Below are positions 60,497 through 64,000 of a stretch of 64,000 nt of DNA, piece after piece; within the stretch, counting starts at the first letter, position 1; every line of letters begins with the position of its first letter. Below the pieces are notes generated by a model. The model was not told the DNA's origin and did not search any database. It saw only the letters and a program-made list of their open reading frames with translations. A program made the translations under genes and the position numbers. Source of the DNA: Butyriboletus loyo (Eukaryota; Basidiomycota; Agaricomycetes; Boletales; Boletaceae); NCBI GenBank assembly GCA_038093515.1, contig JBBPSI010000109.1, positions 23,347-87,346 on the forward strand, written 5' to 3'.

Positions 60497-60923
60497 TGTT
60501 ATGCTGGGCGCTAACAATCAGAACAGCGAGGAGGCACTCTGGAGTGGCCTCGAGACTCGAGAGACGATTCTGGGCGAAGTCTCAGACTATGTCTTAGTGC
60601 GCACACTAAGAGTCTGGAAGTGAACTAATTGCTAGCAGATTGCTGCGTAGAACTAGATACTGTACATGGTGTAAAGACCGGGTCTTTATACTACTGGGGG
60701 TCTGCGCACAGACCAAGTTCCTAATCGAGTCGCGAGAAGGAAACTACAAATGAGGAAGGAATATTCCAGAGAGTTCTGGAGTACGAAAGAAAGCGCGTCC
60801 ATGCGCGAGAAAGGATGACTAAGCTAGAGCGGTTCGTACCGCTCAAAGGGCACTAGTAAAAGACTAGGCGAGTGAAGTAGTCCGAGAGGTAGTGGATGGA
60901 AAAAGTATACCACTACCGTAACA
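60497..60923 (-). repeat. Element C 3' LTR, minus orientation
   Basis: 427 bp reversed relative of the element A LTR, with TGTTA and TAACA ends, more diverged than the A pair. A purine tract (reverse of ttacccccttccc, 60924-60936) adjoins it on the internal side. Confidence 0.88.
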
Positions 60924-60974
60924 TTACCCCCTTCCCATGGTGGAGACTCCGACTCCACTACTTGAAAACTCCCC

Positions 60975-61754
60975 TCATTGAGACGCTCCCTCGTTGAAGT
61001 CGTTGTTGTAAGCGTCGTCGCCATCGAAGTCCGCCCAGACGTCGTCCCGGAATGTGCAGTTGGCGACGATGTGGCCAATGGCACCACATAAGCCGCAGAC
61101 ACGCTCTGGACAAAACTCCTGTATATGACCAGGGGCGATCTGGTGGCAGAAGGGGCAGGTATAGTTGGGGCATTCCCTGCAGAAGTGGCCGACGGTCCCG
61201 CACTCAAAGCAGAGCTGCGGGCGGACGAGGCGAGGTCGAGCAGGGCCTGGGCTGGGACCAGGGGATCGGTCGTCGATGACGATAGGGGAATCACGAGTGC
61301 CCCGACCAGGGAGGTAGGGAGGCGGGGGTCCGTACGAAGAGTCATTAGAACTGCCAGCTGCAGCGGCGGGGGTTGCGACACGAGGGATGAGTTGGATGGC
61401 GGGGGTTCCTCGTCGAGTAGATGGTTGGGGGGTGACGGAGCGGACGGCTCGGTTGGCAATCCTTCTTCCTGCGGCAGTGAGGGTGACTGACCCGGGGATG
61501 GCTCCGACCTGGAGGAGCGCCTGGCGAGGTTGGCGATGCACTGTACGAGGCAGTAGGGGGGAGTGTCGACGAGCGACCTGGGGTTCGTCGACATCGGTCC
61601 GAAAGGACTCCAGGGACTCTCCTGTCGTCTCACGAGACGAATCTGCTACCAAAGTGGTTGCAGGAGACTCCCGGGCGGATGGCTCTGGTACAGGTAGTGG
61701 CGAAGGAGATCTTGCCGGGGGAGGACGAGACACTGGATTGGGGCCATGAGCCAT
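60975..61754 (-). CDS. Element C triple zinc-knuckle ORF (5'-truncated)
   Basis: 259 open codons aligned with the C-terminal part of the element A third ORF. All three knuckles are kept: CFECGTVGHFCRECP-type first, CPFCHQIAPGHIQEFC second, CGLCGAIGHIVANC third. Differences from A are mostly substitutions without frameshifts. The ATG at 61754 is an internal codon of the original ORF; the N-terminal part is beyond the element D insertion. Confidence 0.8.
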   Translation of the reverse strand: MAHGPNPVSRPPPARSPSPLPVPEPSARESPATTLVADSSRETTGESLESFRTDVDEPQVARRHSPLLPRTVHRQPRQALLQVGAIPGSVTLTAAGRRIANRAVRSVTPQPSTRRGTPAIQLIPRVATPAAAAGSSNDSSYGPPPPYLPGRGTRDSPIVIDDRSPGPSPGPARPRLVRPQLCFECGTVGHFCRECPNYTCPFCHQIAPGHIQEFCPERVCGLCGAIGHIVANCTFRDDVWADFDGDDAYNNDFNEGASQ

Positions 61755-61764
61755 GGGGCGGAGG

Positions 61765-62586
61765 TGTTACAGTTTTACCCCTAAGCGTACCCCGCCACTC
61801 GTTTTCCCACGCTTACGCGTCCCCGCCGCCCCCGCCGCCTCGCGATGCCGCCCATCGCCCGCTCCCCAGTCGCCTAGTGGACGTTATCCACTTCCCCGGT
61901 TGCCCCTGCGAGTCTCTGTGCCGTTGCACCGAGATAGCCCCTGTCTTCTCGCCCCGTCGGGCCGGACCTTCAGCTGAGCTGTCGCGTCCCTCTTTTTTTG
62001 ACCAATGACATTTCTTACATCACGTGACTAGCACGTGACTAGATTACGACGCGTCAGTACCTTCGCGTCGAGACCCGTATCCAAGGGCTCCGCCGTTCGC
62101 GCACCCTTCGCCCTGTGGGGCTCGCCTCATGGACATCGTCGCTTCGCATTCAGCACTTCTTATTCGCTGACGATGTCGCCATCTTGCTCGGAGCTTCGCT
62201 CCCTCGTTACCGGCACTTTGCCGCTTCTTTCTTTCACCGCTATGACTCGGACGGACTCATAGCCCTTCGCCCTCGCTGCCACGCACAGCTCGGTCTGTGC
62301 ACGATACCCACCAGTATATAAGATCGTACTTAGAGTAGTACGAGTTCTTTAGCTAATTCTACGCATTCATCAAGTGCATAGTAATCTAGCATTATACCCA
62401 TCTCTTGCCGATAAAGCCGATAAGAGCCTGCTCGATCTCGTCTGGTCGCCACCACACAAGATCTCGCCGACACTTGCTTTGCAAGACACCCGATAGCGTC
62501 GTTCACGCGAGTCGGCACTTTCCTTATTAGGCTCGAGCCCCTAGTCAAGTGCTCGCTGCTAGTTATTGTGCGCTATCAGCGTAACA
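61765..62586 (+). repeat. Element D 5' LTR
   Basis: 822 bp, TGTTACAG to GCGTAACA. It contains a cagtatataag TATA box near 62311-62321. Larger than and different from the element A LTR, but the ends and the leader just after it (caacagtaaagccgcccc-type) match element A, so the two families are related. Confidence 0.82.
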
Positions 62587-62682
62587 AAAGAATTAGCTCT
62601 CTTCCTGCTTCTGTTCTTCAACAGTAAAGCCGCCCCCAGCCCGCCGCCGTCTCCAACTTTGCGAAGTCGCCCCGAGACCGCC
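62587..62682 (+). other. Element D leader / primer-binding region
   Basis: Sequence after the LTR closely matches the element A leader at 51619-51680. The shared conservation marks it as the primer-binding and packaging region. I could not match the primer tRNA. Confidence 0.5.
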
Positions 62683-64000
62683 ATGTCTTTCAACAACCGA
62701 TACGCCCTTCTCGCTGAGAAGACCGAGGACAACGTTGTCCATGCCATCGCCGCCGCCGCCATCACCTGCTCGCGAGCAGTGTGTCACAACCCCTTCCACC
62801 ATCATCCTACTGCGGTAGAAGACACGCCTCCTACCTGCTTGCGAGCAGATTGCCGAAACCCCTTCCACATTCATCCTGCCGCGGCAGAAGAAACCTTTAC
62901 GACTGTCACCCGCCCCGCCACCCGCCGTTCCCCGCTTTGGAAAGCGCAAGCCATCGGAAGAGCCATGCGTGCCTCTTCCCCCGTCGCGCACTTACGCGCA
63001 ATCCCCTTCCCCGCCACCCGACAGACCCCACTTCAGAAAGCCCTCTCCTTGGGAGCAGCCCGCCGAACTGGCTCCCCTATTGAAAAGGCAAGAGCCATAG
63101 GGAGAGCCATGCGTGCCTCTTCCTCCCCCGCGCAGATACGCGCCGCCACCACCACTCCAAGGAAACTCTCCCCCCTCGACAAGGCACGGGAGATCGGGAA
63201 AGCCAGACGCGCTTCGTCCCCACCAGTACAGGTTCGCGTAACCTCCACACCGCCAAAGAACATTCCACCACCTCTCGCGAGAGCCTGGAAGATTGGGAAC
63301 GCCAGACGCGCCTCTTCCCCGACACCGCCGCCGTCACAAGTCCGAGCCGCCTCCACGTCGGAGCCCTCGGTTAAGGAACTCCTCCAGACCCTGGAGTCGA
63401 GAGGCATCAGCAAGGATGCAATTCGCCTACGCCTCGAGAAGGCCTTTGGCAAGAAGAAAGAGGAACCTGCCAAGACGCTGGCAGAACGTATCGCCCCACG
63501 TCCTCTCATCGACAGAGTCTCACCCCGATCGCCGATATCCGGGTCGAGCACAGGTAAACCCGAGCCAACAGTGGACTCCGAGGGGTTTACACTAGTACAA
63601 CGGAGCAAGCCGTTCGTACACCGACGCCCTCTCGTGAGGAAACCCGCGCTCGCAAGGAAGCCTGCGCCGACGCCGGTACCCGCACAAGTACCAAAAGAGA
63701 CAACTGCCGAACCCAAGGAGGAGATGACCCCTGGGGCAGTACTAAAAGAAGCAACAATGACAACTGACGAGTTGATCGCCCTCTGGAGAAAGAAGTCCGG
63801 AGGCCCAGATGAAAAGAAACCGGCCACCGAAATTAGGCCGACATTAAGAAGGTCGAAACGAGCGACCTCCCCCGCAGACCTAAGGAAAGCCTACCAAGCC
63901 GCCGCGGTAGCACAAGAAATCCTCGGAAAAAGGATCCGAGAAGAAGAAGACGCGCAAGAGCGCAAGAAAAGACGACGGGAGGTCAGCAGCAGCAACGAAA
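62683..64000 (+). CDS. Element D first ORF, repetitive basic protein (runs off window)
   Basis: Open from ATG 62683 to the last base, 439 codons with no stop; it sits where gag would be. The N-terminus has a tandem motif CSRAVCHNPFHHHP and CLRADCRNPFHIHP (C-x4-C-x4-H-x-H), possibly metal-binding. A degenerate repeat then recurs about five times over 62930-63340: KAQAIGRAMRASSP, KALSLGAARRTGSP, KARAIGRAMRASSS, KAREIGKARRASSP, ARAWKIGNARRASSP. After it come an EELLQTLESRG-like helix (VKELLQTLESRGISKDAIRL), a charged linker and a basic end KKRRREVSSS. There is no capsid fold or CCHC knuckle in the visible part. Function unknown. Confidence 0.75.
   Translation, partial: MSFNNRYALLAEKTEDNVVHAIAAAAITCSRAVCHNPFHHHPTAVEDTPPTCLRADCRNPFHIHPAAAEETFTTVTRPATRRSPLWKAQAIGRAMRASSPVAHLRAIPFPATRQTPLQKALSLGAARRTGSPIEKARAIGRAMRASSSPAQIRAATTTPRKLSPLDKAREIGKARRASSPPVQVRVTSTPPKNIPPPLARAWKIGNARRASSPTPPPSQVRAASTSEPSVKELLQTLESRGISKDAIRLRLEKAFGKKKEEPAKTLAERIAPRPLIDRVSPRSPISGSSTGKPEPTVDSEGFTLVQRSKPFVHRRPLVRKPALARKPAPTPVPAQVPKETTAEPKEEMTPGAVLKEATMTTDELIALWRKKSGGPDEKKPATEIRPTLRRSKRATSPADLRKAYQAAAVAQEILGKRIREEEDAQERKKRRREVSSSNE

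Larger units (their letters stand above)
60497..61764 (-). mobile_element. Element C: 3' end of an A-family element, cut by element D
   Basis: Contains the 3' LTR, polypurine tract and the C-terminal two thirds of the third ORF. Homology to element A runs up to 61764 and ends exactly where the LTR of element D begins, so D appears to have inserted into C. Confidence 0.85.

Noticed and set aside
62781..63827. ORFs in other frames and on the minus strand across element D
   Set aside because: They are shadows of the plus-strand ORF from 62683, which has no stop within the window.

Overview
The window is fungal nuclear DNA, most likely from an agaricomycete (mushroom-forming basidiomycete). Genes are close together and split by many 45-70 nt GT-AG introns. 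The gene set includes a Rua1-domain regulator, a questin-oxidase-like protein, a fungal seven-helix membrane family, a TPR-CHAT fragment and chromodomain Ty3/gypsy retrotransposons. The species cannot be named from sequence alone. Coordinates of spliced genes run from start codon to stop codon across introns. I placed exon borders by hand from splice signals and family conservation.

Layout. From 0.3 to 32.2 kb lies a mostly intact housekeeping block: glycogen synthase, a PTC7-type PP2C phosphatase, proteasome beta2, a Gvp36-like BAR protein, an aldehyde dehydrogenase, a broken NUG1 GTPase fragment, a p24 cargo receptor, a Rua1-type regulator, SUS1/ENY2, mitochondrial uS10, mago nashi, two unrecognised minus-strand genes, a questin-oxidase-like protein, a divergent casein kinase 1, a PHO84-like phosphate transporter, EAF3/MRG15 and a peroxiredoxin 5. 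From 32.4 to 37.5 kb lies a decayed stretch: a P450 pseudogene, a seven-helix membrane-protein pseudogene and a TPR-CHAT fragment. From 38.9 to 46.9 kb intact genes return: a single-pass membrane protein, proteasome beta7, TAF11, tRNA-Gly(GCC) and the DEAH helicase PRP43.

From 47 to 51.1 kb is an accessory stretch with a duplicated 0.8 kb block carrying small secreted-protein remnants, and a truncated questin-oxidase copy. From 51.19 kb to the window end is a nest of LTR retrotransposons. Element A (plus strand) is nearly complete, with gag, pol including a chromodomain, and an extra 3' ORF with three zinc knuckles. Element B (minus) is gag-only. Element C (minus) is the 3' end of a relative of A. 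Element D (plus) begins inside C's extra ORF and carries a long repetitive ORF that runs off the window.

The housekeeping genes do not form a pathway. Several sit head to head with short shared promoters: PUP1/BAR, p24/Rua1, uS10m/MAGO and PRE4/TAF11. I found no biosynthetic gene cluster. The least familiar material is the retrotransposon accessory ORFs. The neatest gene-structure feature is a 6-nt microexon in mago nashi.
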